Assembly (NCBI RefSeq): GCF_014651715.1
Contig: NZ_BMXK01000002.1
Coordinates: forward strand, 248,001-312,000
Reading direction: 5' to 3'
Length of the DNA stretch: 64,000 bases
Origin: Zhihengliuella salsuginis
Lineage (GTDB): Bacteria; Actinomycetota; Actinomycetes; Actinomycetales; Micrococcaceae
Shown: piece by piece, positions 17,485-31,167 of the stretch
How positions within the stretch are numbered: the stretch's first letter is position 1
How the letters are laid out: every line of letters starts with the position of its first letter
Notes under the pieces: generated by a model
Database searches by the model: none
What the model was told of the DNA's origin: nothing
Seen by the model: only the letters and a program-made list of their open reading frames with translations
Translations under genes and position numbers: made by a program

Positions 17485-20400
17485 ATGAGCTTTTACCCCA
17501 AGGCTTCCACCGATCCGCAGGGCGCGACGCCCGCCAGCCCCCGCTTCCCGCAGATCGAGGAGCGCATCCTCGACTACTGGGGCCGGGACGGCACGTTCTC
17601 CGCATCGATCGAGCAGCGCGACGCCGGCGAGAACGGCGAGGGCGAGTTCGTGTTCTACGACGGCCCGCCCTTCGCGAACGGCCTGCCCCACTACGGCCAC
17701 CTGCTGACCGGCTACGTCAAGGACCTCGTCGCGCGCTACCAGACGCAGCGCGGCTCGCGGGTCGAGCGCCGCTTCGGCTGGGACACCCACGGGCTGCCGG
17801 CGGAGCTCGAGGCCATGAAGCAGCTGGGCATGACCGACAAGGTGCAGATCGAGGCCATGGGCATCGACAAGTTCAACGACGCCTGCCGCACCTCGGTCAT
17901 GAAGTACGCCGACGAGTGGCAGAACTACGTGACCCGCCAGGCGCGCTGGGTCGACTTCGAAAACGACTACAAGACGCTGAACGTCGAGTACATGGAGTCG
18001 GTGATCTGGGCGTTCAAGCAGCTGCATGAGAAGGGCCTGACCTACCAGGGGTTCCGCGTGCTCCCGTACTGCTGGAAGGACGAGACGCCCCTGTCCAACC
18101 ACGAGCTGCGCATGGACGACGACGTCTACCAGGACCGCCAGGACCAGACGGTCACCGTCTCGTTCCCCCTGACCGGCGAGAAGGCCGGGTCCCTGGGCCT
18201 GACGGGCGTGCAGGCGCTGGCCTGGACGACCACCCCGTGGACCCTGCCGACGAACGCCGCCCTGGCCGTCGGACCGGACATCGAGTACGTCGTCCTCCCG
18301 GCCGGTCCCGCGGGCGTCAAGGCCTCCGAGGCCTCCGGCCGGTTCCTGATCGCCGCCGACCTGCTCGGCAACTACGCCAAGGATCTCGGGTACGACGACG
18401 CCGCTGCCGCCCACGAGGCCGTGACCGGCACCTTCCGCGGTGCGGAACTGGAGGGCGTCACCTACGAGCCGCTGTGGGACACGTTCGCGGACACGGAGAC
18501 GTGGGGCACGGAGAACGCGTGGCAGCTCCTCGTCGCCGACTACGTCACCACCACCGACGGCACGGGCCTCGTCCACCAGTCCCCGGCCTACGGCGAGGAG
18601 GACCAGGCGATCTGCGAGGCCGCCGGCATCCCCGTGGTGCTCTCCGTCGACTCGGGGGCGAAGTTCCTCGAGGTCTTCGCGGGCGGCGACCTCGCCGACA
18701 TCGTCGGCGTGCAGGCCTTCGAGGCCAACAAGACCATCACCCGCGTCGTCAAGGACGCCGGCCGCCTGGTCAAACAGGCGAGCTACGTCCACTCCTACCC
18801 GCACTGCTGGCGCTGCCGCACGCCGCTGATCTACCGCGCGATCTCCTCCTGGTACGTCGAGGTCACCAGGATCAAGGACCGCATGCTGGAGCTGAACCAG
18901 CAGATCAACTGGATCCCGGAGAACGTCAAGGACGGCCAGTTCGGCAAGTGGCTGGAGAACGCCCGCGACTGGTCGATCAGCCGCAACCGCTACTGGGGCT
19001 CCCCGATCCCCGTCTGGGAGTGCGACGGCCCGAACTGCGAGCACCGGGAGGTCCACGGATCGCTCGACGACCTGCGGGCCGCCTTCGGGCGCCTCCCGCT
19101 CAACCACGACGGCGAGCCGGACCTGCACCGGCCGTTCATCGACGACCTGACGCGCGCCCACGAGGGCTGCGCTGAGGGCGGCACGCTGCGCCGCGTCGAG
19201 GACGTCCTCGACGTCTGGTTCGACTCGGGGTCGATGCCGTACGCCCAGGCCCACTACCCGATGGAGAACAAGGAGTGGTTCGACTCGCACCACCCGGCCG
19301 ACTTCATCGTCGAGTACATCGGCCAGACCCGCGGCTGGTTCTACACGATGCACATCCTCTCCACGGCGCTGTTCGACCGCCCGGCCTACAAGAACGTCAT
19401 CAGCCACGGCATCGTCCTCGGATCGGACGGGGCGAAGATGTCGAAGTCCCTGCAGAACTACCCGGACGTCAACGAGGTCCTCGACCGCGACGGGTCCGAC
19501 GCGATGCGCTGGTTCCTCATGGCCAGCCCGATCCTGCGCGGCGGCAACCTCGTCGTCACCGAGCAGGGAATCCGCGACGGCGTCCGCCAGGTGCTGCTGC
19601 CGCTGTGGAACGCGTGGCACTTCTTCAGCCTGTACACGAACGCGGCGGGCGGGGGCACCGGGTACGACGCGCAGCTGCGGTTCGAGTCGACGGACCCGCT
19701 GGACGAGTACATGCTCGCCGCGACCGGCGATCTGGTCCGCGAGACCCGGGCGTCGCTCGACGCGTACGAGATCTCGGACGCCTGCGACGTCGTCCGCCGC
19801 TACATGGACACGTTGACCAACTGGTACATCCGCCGCTCGCGCCAGCGGTTCTTCGCCGAGGACGAGCAGGCCTTCGACGTGCTCTTCACCTGCCTCGAGA
19901 CGCTCACCCGCGTCGCGGCGCCGCTGCTGCCGCTGGCGGCGGACGAGATCTGGCGCGGGCTGACCGGGGGACGCTCGGTCCACCTGACCGACTTCCCGGA
20001 GGCCTCTGCCTTCCCGCGGAAGGCGGACCAGGTTGCGCGGATGGACCTGACGCGGCGGATCTGCTCGGTCGGATCGTCCCTGCGCAAGGGCGCGAACCTG
20101 CGGGTCCGCCTGCCGCTGAACAAGCTCACGATCGTGGCCTCGGGGGCCGCCGACCTGGAGGGCACCTACGCCGCGATCATCGCCGACGAGCTCAACCTGC
20201 GCGGCGTCGAGCTGAAGGACGCGGCCGACACCACGGCGAGCGAGTACGGCATCAGCCAGAAGCTGGTCGTCAACGCCCGGGCCGCCGGCCCGCGACTCGG
20301 CAAGGGGGTGCAGCAGGCGATCAAGGGCTCCAAATCGGGGGACTGGTCGGTCGACGAGGCCGGCGCGGTCACCGCCGGAGGCCTCGGGCTCGAAGAGCAC

Positions 20401-20784
20401 GAGTACTCGCTGGAGACCGTCGTGGACGCCTCCGAGGATGCCGAGATCGCCGCGGCGGTCATCGACGGCGTCGGCTTCATCGTGCTCGACACGCATGTCA
20501 GCGCCGAACTGGCCGCCGAGGGCGCTGCCCGCGACATGATCCGCGTCATCCAGCAGGCCCGCAAGGACGCCGACCTGAACGTGTCCGACCGGATCCGCGC
20601 CGTCGTCACCGCTGACGCGGAGACGATCGCGGCACTGCACCAGCACACCGAGCTGCTCAAGAGCGAGACGCTCACCACCGGCCTGGTCCTGGAGACGGCC
20701 GACGACGGCGCGGCCCCGGCCGTGCAGGTCGAGACCGTCGCCCAGGCCGAGGCCGCCGAAAAGGAAATGGGGCCGACCACATGA
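17485..20784 (+). CDS. ileS: Isoleucyl-tRNA synthetase, type 2 (eukaryote/archaea-like)
   Basis: This 1099-residue class I enzyme charges tRNA-Ile. HIGH appears as HYGH at residues 69-72 and KMSKS at 651-655, with the editing domain in between and an anticodon-binding C-terminal domain. The overall length and the [14 protein letters not shown] context place it in the IleRS2 branch, which is generally insensitive to mupirocin. The ATG follows AGGAG with good spacing. It is controlled by the T-box leader. The 3' end overlaps folC by ATGA, so folC is coupled to it. Confidence 0.96.
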   Translation: MSFYPKASTDPQGATPASPRFPQIEERILDYWGRDGTFSASIEQRDAGENGEGEFVFYDGPPFANGLPHYGHLLTGYVKDLVARYQTQRGSRVERRFGWDTHGLPAELEAMKQLGMTDKVQIEAMGIDKFNDACRTSVMKYADEWQNYVTRQARWVDFENDYKTLNVEYMESVIWAFKQLHEKGLTYQGFRVLPYCWKDETPLSNHELRMDDDVYQDRQDQTVTVSFPLTGEKAGSLGLTGVQALAWTTTPWTLPTNAALAVGPDIEYVVLPAGPAGVKASEASGRFLIAADLLGNYAKDLGYDDAAAAHEAVTGTFRGAELEGVTYEPLWDTFADTETWGTENAWQLLVADYVTTTDGTGLVHQSPAYGEEDQAICEAAGIPVVLSVDSGAKFLEVFAGGDLADIVGVQAFEANKTITRVVKDAGRLVKQASYVHSYPHCWRCRTPLIYRAISSWYVEVTRIKDRMLELNQQINWIPENVKDGQFGKWLENARDWSISRNRYWGSPIPVWECDGPNCEHREVHGSLDDLRAAFGRLPLNHDGEPDLHRPFIDDLTRAHEGCAEGGTLRRVEDVLDVWFDSGSMPYAQAHYPMENKEWFDSHHPADFIVEYIGQTRGWFYTMHILSTALFDRPAYKNVISHGIVLGSDGAKMSKSLQNYPDVNEVLDRDGSDAMRWFLMASPILRGGNLVVTEQGIRDGVRQVLLPLWNAWHFFSLYTNAAGGGTGYDAQLRFESTDPLDEYMLAATGDLVRETRASLDAYEISDACDVVRRYMDTLTNWYIRRSRQRFFAEDEQAFDVLFTCLETLTRVAAPLLPLAADEIWRGLTGGRSVHLTDFPEASAFPRKADQVARMDLTRRICSVGSSLRKGANLRVRLPLNKLTIVASGAADLEGTYAAIIADELNLRGVELKDAADTTASEYGISQKLVVNARAAGPRLGKGVQQAIKGSKSGDWSVDEAGAVTAGGLGLEEHEYSLETVVDASEDAEIAAAVIDGVGFIVLDTHVSAELAAEGAARDMIRVIQQARKDADLNVSDRIRAVVTADAETIAALHQHTELLKSETLTTGLVLETADDGAAPAVQVETVAQAEAAEKEMGPTT

Positions 20785-22151
20785 GTGCCGACCACTACGA
20801 CGCGTTCTCCGTGGAGAGCGTCTACGCCGAGCTCCTCGGACGCGCGCCCGAGAACAAGATGGAACCGCGCATGGAGCCGATGTTCCGTGCCATGGACTTC
20901 CTTGGCGAGCCCAACAAGGCCGCGCCCGTCATCCACATCACGGGGACCAACGGCAAGACGTCGACGGCCCGCATCCTCGAATCGCTCCTGCTGGCGCACG
21001 ACCTGCGGGTCGGCCGCTACACCAGCCCGCACCTGTCCAAGGTGACCGAGCGCATCTCCCTCGACGGCGAGCCCGTCGACGACGAGACGTTCGTGCGGAT
21101 CTGGGACGAGATCCGCCCCTACCTGTCGATGGTCGACGCCGAGCTCGAGGAGCGCGGCGAGAACCGGCTGACGTACTTCGAGGCCGTGACCATCCTCGCG
21201 TTCGCGGTCTTCGCCGACGAGCCGGTCGACGTCGTGGTCCTCGAGGTCGGCCTCGGAGGGATCACGGACGCCACCAACGTGGCGGACGGCCAGGTCTCCG
21301 TCGTGACGCCGATCTCGCTGGACCACACCGACCTGCTCGGAGACCGCGTCGAGGACATCGCCGCGGAGAAGGCCGGCATCGTCAAGGCGGGGGGTTTCCT
21401 CGTCTCCGCCGCGCAGGAGCCGGACGCTGCACAGGTGCTGCTCGACGCCGCCCGCGAGAAGGGCGTCGAGTTCCGGTTCGAGGGCGTCGAATTCGGCGTC
21501 GAGCAGCGGGAGATGGGCGTCGGCGGCCAGCAGCTGACCGTCCGCTCCCTGGCCGGCCGCTACGAGGAACTGCTCCTGCCGCTCCACGGCGCGCACCAGG
21601 CCCAGAACGCGGCGGTAGCGATCGCGGCCCTCGAGGCGTTCATCGGCGGCGGGGAGAAGGAACTCGACGTCGAGACGCTGCGCGCCGGCCTCGAGAAGGT
21701 GACGAGCCCGGGGCGGCTCGAAGTGGTGCGCACGTCGCCGACGATCGTCGTCGACGCCGCGCACAACCCCGACGGCGTGCGGGCCTCGGCCGAGGCGATC
21801 AAAGAGGTCTTCGGCTTCACCAAGCTCGTTCTGGTGGTCGGGATCCTCGCCGAGAAGGACGCCGAGGCGATGCTCGTCGAACTGCGGGAGGCGTACGGCG
21901 ACCTCGTCGAGGACATCTGCCTGACCCAGTCGACGTCGCCACGGGCCATCCCCGCCGGCGAACTGGGCCGGCTGGCCCTGAACGCCGGGTTCGCCGACGA
22001 GGACCTGCACGCCGCGGAGAAGCTCGACGACGCCCTCGAATGGGCCGTCGGACGGGCGGACGCGACGGAGGACTTCGGCGGCGGCGGCGTCCTCGTCACC
22101 GGTTCCATCACCCTCGTCGCCGAGGCACGCACACTGCTGGGAAAGAGCTAG
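20781..22151 (+). CDS. folC: Bifunctional folylpolyglutamate synthase/dihydrofolate synthase
   Basis: The 456-residue ATP-dependent ligase adds glutamate to dihydropteroate and folates. The Mur-ligase-type P-loop [10 protein letters not shown] lies about 50-60 residues in, [10 protein letters not shown] marks the central metal-binding/catalytic area, and [10 protein letters not shown] begins the C-terminal glutamate-ligase domain. It overlaps the ileS stop by 4 bases. It lies in the common actinobacterial order ileS/valS-folC-DUF4233-ndk. It must inherit part of the T-box control of ileS unless it has an internal promoter. Confidence 0.94.
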   Translation: MSADHYDAFSVESVYAELLGRAPENKMEPRMEPMFRAMDFLGEPNKAAPVIHITGTNGKTSTARILESLLLAHDLRVGRYTSPHLSKVTERISLDGEPVDDETFVRIWDEIRPYLSMVDAELEERGENRLTYFEAVTILAFAVFADEPVDVVVLEVGLGGITDATNVADGQVSVVTPISLDHTDLLGDRVEDIAAEKAGIVKAGGFLVSAAQEPDAAQVLLDAAREKGVEFRFEGVEFGVEQREMGVGGQQLTVRSLAGRYEELLLPLHGAHQAQNAAVAIAALEAFIGGGEKELDVETLRAGLEKVTSPGRLEVVRTSPTIVVDAAHNPDGVRASAEAIKEVFGFTKLVLVVGILAEKDAEAMLVELREAYGDLVEDICLTQSTSPRAIPAGELGRLALNAGFADEDLHAAEKLDDALEWAVGRADATEDFGGGGVLVTGSITLVAEARTLLGKS

Positions 22152-22161
22152 GAAGCAACAG

Positions 22162-22599
22162 ATGGCACGACTGACCAAGGCCCAGCGCGAGTGGCGCCCG
22201 GGCATGAAGAAGAAGCGCCGGTCGATCCGGGTCATGTTCGCCTCGACGGTCCTCACCCTCGAAGCCTTCGTGTTCCTGTTCGCGACGATGTCGATCGCCG
22301 GCCTGCACGGGGACGAACTCGGCAAGCCGCTGGTGTGGGGCGTCGGGCTGTCCCTCGCCGCCGTCAGCATCCTCACCTGCGCGGTACTTCGCAAGCCCTT
22401 CGGATACTGGATCGGCTGGGCGCTCCAGCTGGTCCTGATCGTGGCCGGCTTCCTCGACTACTACATGTTCGTCATCGGCGCGCTCTTCGCCGTGGCGTGG
22501 TGGTACGCCGTCACCAAGGGGCGGCAGATGGACGAGGAGAACCGGGCGCGCGAGGCGGCCCAGGAAGCCTGGGACGCCGAGCACGGCGAGACGGCCTGA
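22162..22599 (+). CDS. DUF4233 membrane protein
   Basis: The 145-residue protein has a basic N-terminus and four predicted membrane helices (about residues 25-48, 57-75, 80-98, 100-117), followed by an acidic cytoplasmic tail. The family is found almost only in actinobacteria, typically between folC and ndk as here. Its function is unknown. It starts 10 bases after folC and is probably in the same transcript. Confidence 0.85.
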   Translation: MARLTKAQREWRPGMKKKRRSIRVMFASTVLTLEAFVFLFATMSIAGLHGDELGKPLVWGVGLSLAAVSILTCAVLRKPFGYWIGWALQLVLIVAGFLDYYMFVIGALFAVAWWYAVTKGRQMDEENRAREAAQEAWDAEHGETA

Positions 22600-22651
22600 G
22601 CCGAACCGCATAGACTTCCAACAGATCATCCCCAACCGCGAAGGGAAACAC

Positions 22652-23068
22652 ATGACGACCGAACGCACCCTCGTTCTGGTGAAGCCGGATGGCGTCGAGC
22701 GCCAGCTGACCGGAACGATCCTCGCCCGCATCGAAGCCAAGGGCTACAAGATCGTCGAGCTGAAGCAGGCACAGGCGACGCGCGAGCTGCTCGAGCAGCA
22801 CTACGAGGAGCACGTCGGCAAGCCGTTCTACGAGCCGCTTGTCGAGTTCATGCTCTCCGGCCCGAGCGTCGTCGCCGTCCTCGAGGGCCACCGCGTCATC
22901 GAGGGCTTCCGGTCGCTGGCCGGCACCACCGACCCGACGACGGCCGCGCCGGGCACCATCCGCGGCGACCTCGGCCGCGACTGGGGCGAGAAGGTCCAGA
23001 AGAACCTCGTGCACGGTTCCGACTCCGTGGAGTCGGCCGAGCGGGAGATCGGTATCTGGTTCGCCTGA
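22652..23068 (+). CDS. ndk: Nucleoside diphosphate kinase
   Basis: The 138-residue enzyme transfers the gamma phosphate between nucleoside tri- and diphosphates. The phosphorylated His121 lies in the signature NLVHGSDS. The length is standard. AAGGG stands 8 bases before the ATG. A possible -10 element TAGACT at 22611-22616 just after the DUF4233 gene suggests an own promoter. A very strong terminator follows. Confidence 0.97.
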   Translation: MTTERTLVLVKPDGVERQLTGTILARIEAKGYKIVELKQAQATRELLEQHYEEHVGKPFYEPLVEFMLSGPSVVAVLEGHRVIEGFRSLAGTTDPTTAAPGTIRGDLGRDWGEKVQKNLVHGSDSVESAEREIGIWFA

Positions 23069-23086
23069 TCCGGTCTCCCCGACGAC

Positions 23087-23131
23087 AAACAGAACGACGA
23101 CGGCACGCAACGTGCCGTCGTCGTTCTGTTT
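23087..23131. terminator. Bidirectional terminator between ndk and the VKOR gene
   Basis: Two 21-nt perfectly complementary arms (23087-23107 and 23111-23131) flank a CAA loop. The AAA on one side and TTT on the other let it act for both converging genes. Confidence 0.9.
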
Positions 23132-23145
23132 TCGGGGCGGGGAGG

Positions 23146-23757
23146 TCAGGAACCGAAGAACACCCCGGAGAAGCTGATCAGCACAGAGGCGGCGACCAGC
23201 AGGATCAGGCCGGTGGTGACGACCCACGCCCAGTCGCGGGCGGCGCGGCGGACGCGCTCGGGCCCGCCGAACAGGCCGGCGGCCATGTTGCGGGCGGTGG
23301 TGTACACGAAGATGGGGATCATCATCGCCCAGACGACCATGCAGTACAGGCACAGGATGTGGATCGAGTAGACCGCCTGGGACCAGAGCCACACGATGAA
23401 GACGAAGGCGAGGGTGACGCCGATCTGGGTGCCGACCCAGTACCAGCGGGGGAAGCGGGCGCCGGCGACCAGCGACACGCCGATCGTCATCACGACCGCG
23501 AAGCCGACCACGCCGATGAACGGATTCGGGAAGCCGAACAGGGCCGCCTGCCACTCCTGCATGACGGCACCGCACGACACCCACGGGTTGATGTCGCAGC
23601 TCGTCACGTGGTCCGGGTCCTTGTAGAGCTCGAGCCGCTCCAGGACGAGCGTGATCGACGCGAGCCACGCGACAGTGCCCGTGATGGCGAGCAGCCAGCC
23701 GAAGGATTTTCCGGTCGAAGAGGAGCGCGACTCTGGCGCCTGCACGGTGTCTGACAT
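23146..23757 (-). CDS. Vitamin K epoxide reductase (VKOR) family protein
   Basis: The 203-residue membrane protein has about five hydrophobic helices. It shows the VKOR cysteine pairs: Cys54 and Cys62 in the extracytoplasmic loop (TSCDINPWVSCG) and the active CXXC at Cys136 and Cys139 (LCLYC). In actinobacteria VKOR re-oxidises a DsbA-like partner using quinone, driving disulfide formation outside the membrane. I chose the ATG at 23757 over a GTG at 23763 because a TAGACT -10 element ends exactly 6 bases upstream of this ATG, implying a leaderless message. A DsbA partner is not adjacent. Confidence 0.9.
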   Translation of the reverse strand: MSDTVQAPESRSSSTGKSFGWLLAITGTVAWLASITLVLERLELYKDPDHVTSCDINPWVSCGAVMQEWQAALFGFPNPFIGVVGFAVVMTIGVSLVAGARFPRWYWVGTQIGVTLAFVFIVWLWSQAVYSIHILCLYCMVVWAMMIPIFVYTTARNMAAGLFGGPERVRRAARDWAWVVTTGLILLVAASVLISFSGVFFGS

Positions 23758-23763
23758 GCTCAC

Positions 23764-23769
23764 AGTCTA
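23764..23769 (-). promoter_or_regulatory. -10 element for leaderless VKOR gene
   Basis: On the minus strand TAGACT is followed by six bases and the ATG at 23757. The alternative GTG start at 23763 would lie directly against the -10 and could not be transcribed from it. Confidence 0.5.
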
Positions 23770-24158
23770 GGGACTAAACCCGTCCGTCGCCGGACCCGCC
23801 GCCTGTGAGGATTCCGGGGTGTGAGACAATGGCGGTGGTTGGCCATGGATCCACAGTCCACGGGCAACCCAGCGACAGGCTTCCAGGCCCTCGAGCGATG
23901 TTTCGACACGACGGAGAACCACAGACCGTCGACACGATTTCCGCTCCCGGCCGCCGCAACAGAAAGCGGCATGCCAGGAAAAGCGCCGCTGGTCCGTCCA
24001 CGAGGGGCGCGACCCGGAGAACGAATGGGCGCACCCGGACGGATAGCTACTGACTTCCGGTCCGTGGCCGCGCCGGCGAGGAGCCGGCGGCCCACAGGAC
24101 CGAACGACCGCCGGCGGCGTCGCTGTGGACGAGCCGTCGACTAGGAGATGCAAGTCCC
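23770..24158 (+). other. Long non-coding leader or promoter region of rne
   Basis: About 390 bases precede rne without a credible gene. Several open frames run through it, but they lack family resemblance and ribosome sites. A Shine-Dalgarno (AGGAG, 24143-24147) marks the rne start. RNase E messages often carry long 5' leaders used in autoregulation; that this applies here is an inference. No clear promoter hexamers stand out. Confidence 0.4.
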
Positions 24159-27293
<3,135 letters not shown>

Positions 27294-27385
27294 AGAGGCG
27301 AAGCAGCTGGACAGGCTAGGAGGACCATGGGGCGCGGAATTGGAAACTCCGCCGCTCGCAGGTCTTGACGACTCGCCGGGGGACG

Positions 27386-27421
27386 TTGTATTTGCCCCCG
27401 GGGGTCGAACTAGCGTAGTCT
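27386..27421 (+). promoter_or_regulatory. Candidate promoter in the rne-rplU gap
   Basis: The 285-base gap 27294-27578 holds no gene. Within it TTGCCC (27392-27397), 18 bases, and TAGTCT (27416-27421) make a plausible promoter, with TTGTAT (27386-27391) and TAGCGT (27411-27416) as an alternative pair. The leader to rplU would be about 150 bases, long enough for ribosomal-protein autoregulation, although I cannot draw a specific structure. Confidence 0.35.
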
Positions 27422-27578
27422 AGTTCTTCGGTGCGAACGCCGCTCATCGGATCCTTTTCCAATCGGCGTGACTGCACGGCGCAAATCCTGGAGCTTACCG
27501 GGGCTACTGTTGTGGCCCTGTTCGGGGCACCTCTGCGCAGTAATGAGATTAAGATCGTCGAGAGAAGTGAGTACCAAA

Positions 27579-27887
27579 GTGGTGTACGCAATTGTCCGCG
27601 CTGGCGGCCACCAGGAGAAGGTCTCCGTAGGAGACTTCGTTACCCTTGACCGCGTTCCCGTAGCTGCCGGCGGCACCATTGAGCTCCCCGCCCTGCTGCT
27701 GGTCGATGGTGACAAGGTGACTTCTGCTGCTAACGAACTGGCCAAGGTCAAGGTCACGGCCGAGGTCGTCGAGTCCTTCCGTGGCTCCAAGATCGTCATT
27801 CAGAAGTTCAAGAACAAGACCGGTTACAAGAAGCGCCAGGGCTTCCGCGCTGCTCTGACCAAGGTCAAGGTCCTTTCGATCGCCTGA
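27579..27887 (+). CDS. rplU: 50S ribosomal protein L21
   Basis: The 102-residue protein binds 23S rRNA in the large subunit. The sequence starts [10 protein letters not shown] and contains the family signature [18 protein letters not shown] take the GTG at 27579 as start because it gives the standard L21 N-terminus and length, with a purine-rich GAAGTGAG stretch about 8 bases upstream. A GTG at 27567, four residues longer, is the alternative. rpmA follows after 49 bases. Confidence 0.93.
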   Translation: MVYAIVRAGGHQEKVSVGDFVTLDRVPVAAGGTIELPALLLVDGDKVTSAANELAKVKVTAEVVESFRGSKIVIQKFKNKTGYKKRQGFRAALTKVKVLSIA

Positions 27888-27936
27888 GGCGATTGAAGAG
27901 ACCAGCAACCCCCTGATCTGAAGGTAGGCATATTCA

Positions 27937-28191
27937 ATGGCACATAAGAAGGGTGCGAGCTCCACTCGCAACGGCCGCGATTCCAACGCACAGTACCTCG
28001 GCGTGAAGCGCTTCGGTGGACAGGACGTCTCCGCTGGAGAGATCCTGGTTCGCCAGCGCGGCACGCACTTCCACCCGGGCGCCAATGTCGGCCGCGGTGG
28101 CGACGACACCCTGTTCGCCCTGGCTGCCGGCTCGGTCGAGTTCGGTTCTCGCCGTGGTCGCCGCGTGGTGAACATCGTCTCCGCTGACTGA
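27937..28191 (+). CDS. rpmA: 50S ribosomal protein L27
   Basis: The 84-residue protein sits near the peptidyl-transferase centre. It begins AHKKGASST, the usual mature start after Met, without the cleavable N-terminal extension known from Firmicutes. The AGGTAGG before the ATG is a good ribosome site. It forms the usual rplU-rpmA pair and is followed by a strong hairpin. Confidence 0.97.
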   Translation: MAHKKGASSTRNGRDSNAQYLGVKRFGGQDVSAGEILVRQRGTHFHPGANVGRGGDDTLFALAAGSVEFGSRRGRRVVNIVSAD

Positions 28192-28203
28192 CCAAGTCAT
28201 CGG

Positions 28204-28232
28204 TTGACGGGTTCGTCAACGAAGAATTATCT
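28204..28232 (+). promoter_or_regulatory. Candidate promoter before obgE, overlapping the rpmA terminator
   Basis: TTGACG (28204-28209), 17 bases, then TTATCT (28227-28232) resemble a sigma-70 promoter; TATCTA with 18-base spacing is the alternative. Transcription would start inside the following hairpin, so a transcript from here would carry only its distal part. Confidence 0.4.
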
Positions 28233-28233
28233 A

Positions 28234-28269
28234 GACTGGAGGGTGGGCCTGCGGGCCCACCCTCCAGTC
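28234..28269 (+). terminator. Terminator after rplU-rpmA
   Basis: The 16-nt arms 28234-28249 and 28254-28269 are perfectly complementary around a TGCG loop. A T-containing stretch (GTTATTTT) follows about 10 bases later. Confidence 0.85.
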
Positions 28270-28290
28270 GTCTATCCAGTGTTATTTTCC

Positions 28291-28337
28291 CCGACGGTGG
28301 TCTACCGTCGGAGAGAGAACGACGACGTCAAGTCGTC
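28291..28337 (+). other. Two short hairpins in the obgE leader
   Basis: CCGACGGT (28291-28298) pairs with ACCGTCGG (28304-28311), and GACGAC (28321-28326) with GTCGTC (28332-28337). They lie in the untranslated region before obgE. They may stabilise the leader; no known riboswitch is recognised. Confidence 0.35.
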
Positions 28338-28392
28338 GATCGTCGTATCAGCACCCGAGCATTGGGTGCAGCAATCGTGAGGAGTCCAATCC

Positions 28393-29964
28393 GTGGCAGC
28401 GTTCATCGATCGCGTAGTCCTGCATGTGTCCGGTGGCACGGGCGGGCATGGCTGCGTCTCCGTCCATCGTGAGAAGTTCAAGCCCCTCGGCGGGCCCGAT
28501 GGCGGCAACGGCGGCAACGGCGGAGATGTGATCCTGCGCGTGGACACCCAGACCACCACGTTGCTCGACTACCACCACCTGCCGCACCGCAACGCGAGCA
28601 ACGGCGAAGGCGGCAAGGGCGACAACAGCCCCGGCCGGCACGGCGAATCCCTGATCCTGCCGGTACCGGAGGGGACCGTCGTCAAGGACCGTGCCGGGAA
28701 CATCCTGGCTGATCTCGTGGGCGAGGGCACGGAGTACACGGTGACCGCCGGCGGGCAGGGCGGTCTCGGCAACGCCGCGCTGGCCTCCAGGAAGCGCAAA
28801 GCGCCCGGATTCGCACTGCTCGGCATCCCAGGCGAACAACTGGACATTGTGCTCGAGCTCAAGACGGTGGCGGACATCGCCCTCGTCGGCTATCCGTCAG
28901 CCGGCAAGTCGAGCCTGATCGCGGCCCTGTCGGCCGCGCGGCCGAAGATCGCCGACTACCCGTTCACTACGCTGATCCCGAATCTGGGCGTCGTCGAGGC
29001 TGGGACGACGCGGTTCACCGTGGCAGACGTCCCGGGACTGATTCCGGGAGCCAGCCAGGGCAAAGGCCTCGGGCACGAATTCCTGCGCCACGTCGAGCGC
29101 TGCGCGGCCCTCGTGCACGTCCTCGACTGCGGGGCCATCGAAACGGATCGCGACCCGATCTCCGACCTCGACATCATCGAGGCGGAGCTCGAGCAGTACG
29201 AGGTCGACTCGACGTTCGCCGGATCCGACGGCCAGCTGATCCCGCTCAACGAGCGGCCCAAGCTGATCGCCCTGAACAAAGTCGACATGCCCGACGGCCA
29301 GGACATGGCCGATTTTGTTCGCCCTGAGCTGGAAAAGAGAGGCTACCGGGTCTTCGAAATCTCCGCTTTGGCGCGTACCGGCCTGCGCGAGATCGCGTTC
29401 GCGATGGCCGATCTGGTCGCGGAAGCACGGGCCAGAATCGATGCCGCGCCGCCGGTCGTCGAGGCGCCCGTTATCAAACGCCGCGCCGGCAATCAACGTG
29501 CGTTCACAATTCGGCGCGAAGAGCGGAATCTCGAGCCGCTCTTCCGTATTATCGGAGAGAAGCCGGTTCGCTGGGTCAAGCAGACGGATTTCCGGAATGA
29601 CGAGGCTGTGGGCTACCTTGCCGACCGTCTCGCCAAGCTTGGCGTTGAGGATGAACTGTTTAAGGTGGGCGCTCAGCCGGGCGACGCCGTCGTGATCGGA
29701 GACGAGCACGACAGCGTGGTCTTCGACTGGGAGCCGACCATGAGCGCCGGTGCCGAACTCCTGGGTTCGCGCCGAGGTCAGGACGTGCGGTTGGACGAAG
29801 CCAACCGCCCGACGCGTCAGCAGAAACGCGAGGACCACCAGGCTCGTCGGGATGCCAAGCAGGCAGCCCGCGACGAGATGGAGGCCGAGCGCAAAGCTGG
29901 GATCTGGACGGAATCGGTCAATTACAAGATGCCCGCCCCTGAAGGAGACAGCGACAAGGGATGA
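28393..29964 (+). CDS. obgE: Obg-family GTPase
   Basis: The 523-residue ribosome-associated GTPase acts in 50S maturation and stress response. The glycine-rich Obg fold occupies residues 1 to about 160 ([13 protein letters not shown]), the G domain follows with P-loop GYPSAGKS (166-173), DVPGLI and NKVD, and an OCT domain lies at about 350-430. A charged 90-residue C-terminal extension is present, as in other high-GC Gram-positives. The start is GTG at 28393 with AGGAG 8 bases upstream. It overlaps proB by ATGA. Confidence 0.96.
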   Translation: MAAFIDRVVLHVSGGTGGHGCVSVHREKFKPLGGPDGGNGGNGGDVILRVDTQTTTLLDYHHLPHRNASNGEGGKGDNSPGRHGESLILPVPEGTVVKDRAGNILADLVGEGTEYTVTAGGQGGLGNAALASRKRKAPGFALLGIPGEQLDIVLELKTVADIALVGYPSAGKSSLIAALSAARPKIADYPFTTLIPNLGVVEAGTTRFTVADVPGLIPGASQGKGLGHEFLRHVERCAALVHVLDCGAIETDRDPISDLDIIEAELEQYEVDSTFAGSDGQLIPLNERPKLIALNKVDMPDGQDMADFVRPELEKRGYRVFEISALARTGLREIAFAMADLVAEARARIDAAPPVVEAPVIKRRAGNQRAFTIRREERNLEPLFRIIGEKPVRWVKQTDFRNDEAVGYLADRLAKLGVEDELFKVGAQPGDAVVIGDEHDSVVFDWEPTMSAGAELLGSRRGQDVRLDEANRPTRQQKREDHQARRDAKQAARDEMEAERKAGIWTESVNYKMPAPEGDSDKG

Positions 29965-31127
29965 AGCAACGCCTGAGGATGAAAGAAACTCGCAAACCGT
30001 CCGCGGTTCGCGAGCGGTCCGATATCACACGTGCAGGACGAATCGTCGTCAAAGTCGGCTCATCCTCCCTGACCACCGTTGACGGCGGCGTCAGCGAGGA
30101 TGCCCTGAAGGCGCTTGTCGACACGCTCGGCAGGGCCCGCGCCGCCGGTACGGAGATCATCCTGATCTCCTCGGGTGCCGTCGCCGCCGGCCTGTCGCCG
30201 ATGGGCATCCAGCGGCGCCCCCGCGACCTCGCCACCCAGCAGGCTGCGGCCGCCGTCGGGCAGGGCCACCTGGTGGCCCAGTACGTCGACGAGTTCGCCA
30301 AGCACGGCGTCACCGTCGGCCAGGTCCTGCTGACCGCGGAGGATCTGAACCGCCGTGAGCAGTACGGCAACGCATTCAACACCCTGAACCGCCTGCTCGA
30401 TCTCGGCGTCCTGCCGATCATCAACGAGCACGACACGGTGGCGACCCACGAGATCCGCTTCGGCGACAACGACCGCCTGGCCGCCCTCGTCGCCGACCTC
30501 GTCAAGGCGGAGACGCTCGTGCTGCTCTCCGACGTCGACGCGGTGTACGACGGGCCGCCGCAGAAGGGCGCCACGCGCATCAGCCGCGTGGACTCCCCGG
30601 CCGATCTCGACGGCGTCGAGATCGGCGGCACCGGCTCGGGGATCGGCACCGGCGGCATGGCCACGAAGGTCCGGGCCGCGACGATGGCGGCGGAGTCCGG
30701 CATTCCCGCTCTCGTCACCTCGGCCGCGAACGTCGGCCGCGTGCTGGAGGGTGAAGACGTCGGAACGTGGTTCGCCACGCGCGGCGTGCGCCGTTCGGCC
30801 CGCATGCTCTGGCTCGAGCACCTCGCCGACCCTGACGGCCGCCTCGTGCTCGACGCCGGCGCCGTCAAGGCCATTGCCGGCGGGAAGAAGTCCCTGCTCC
30901 CGGCAGGCATCACCTCGGTCAGCGGCGACTTCAATGCCGGCGACGTCGTCGAACTGACCGACAAGAAGGGCAAGATCATCGCGCGCGGCATCGTCAACTA
31001 CGACAACGACGAGCTTCCGGCCATGATCGGCAAGACCACACGAGAGCTCTCGAAGAAGCAGGGGAAGCGTTACGCGCGTTCCGTTGTTCACGTAGATGAC
31101 CTGGTGGTGGTAGTCCGCCGCCGCTAG
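29961..31127 (+). CDS. proB: Glutamate 5-kinase
   Basis: The 388-residue enzyme phosphorylates glutamate, the first step of proline synthesis. The amino-acid-kinase domain begins with [11 protein letters not shown], contains SSGAVAAG and GTGGMATK, and is followed by a C-terminal PUA domain (from about residue 290). ATG 29961 overlaps the obgE stop (ATGA) and has AAGGAG upstream; an in-frame ATG six codons later is possible. proA follows 40 bases downstream, completing the pathway to glutamate semialdehyde. Confidence 0.95.
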   Translation: MKQRLRMKETRKPSAVRERSDITRAGRIVVKVGSSSLTTVDGGVSEDALKALVDTLGRARAAGTEIILISSGAVAAGLSPMGIQRRPRDLATQQAAAAVGQGHLVAQYVDEFAKHGVTVGQVLLTAEDLNRREQYGNAFNTLNRLLDLGVLPIINEHDTVATHEIRFGDNDRLAALVADLVKAETLVLLSDVDAVYDGPPQKGATRISRVDSPADLDGVEIGGTGSGIGTGGMATKVRAATMAAESGIPALVTSAANVGRVLEGEDVGTWFATRGVRRSARMLWLEHLADPDGRLVLDAGAVKAIAGGKKSLLPAGITSVSGDFNAGDVVELTDKKGKIIARGIVNYDNDELPAMIGKTTRELSKKQGKRYARSVVHVDDLVVVVRRR

Positions 31128-31167
31128 CACCCGTCCACTCGAAGCCACTCAACCCCCAGGGGGAGAC

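Noticed and set aside
17239-20646. Open frame of more than 1100 codons on the minus strand, antisense to ileS
   Set aside because: It mirrors the codon structure of ileS in high-GC DNA, has repetitive Val/Asp/Leu/Arg composition and no family resemblance.
23821-24144. 107-codon plus-strand frame in the rne leader
   Set aside because: Arg/Pro-rich with no ribosome site, no similarity and no conserved pattern; the region is better explained as leader.
27468-27578. Longer L21 protein starting at an upstream ATG
   Set aside because: The added 37 residues have no match to L21 proteins, which begin at the [10 protein letters not shown] segment.
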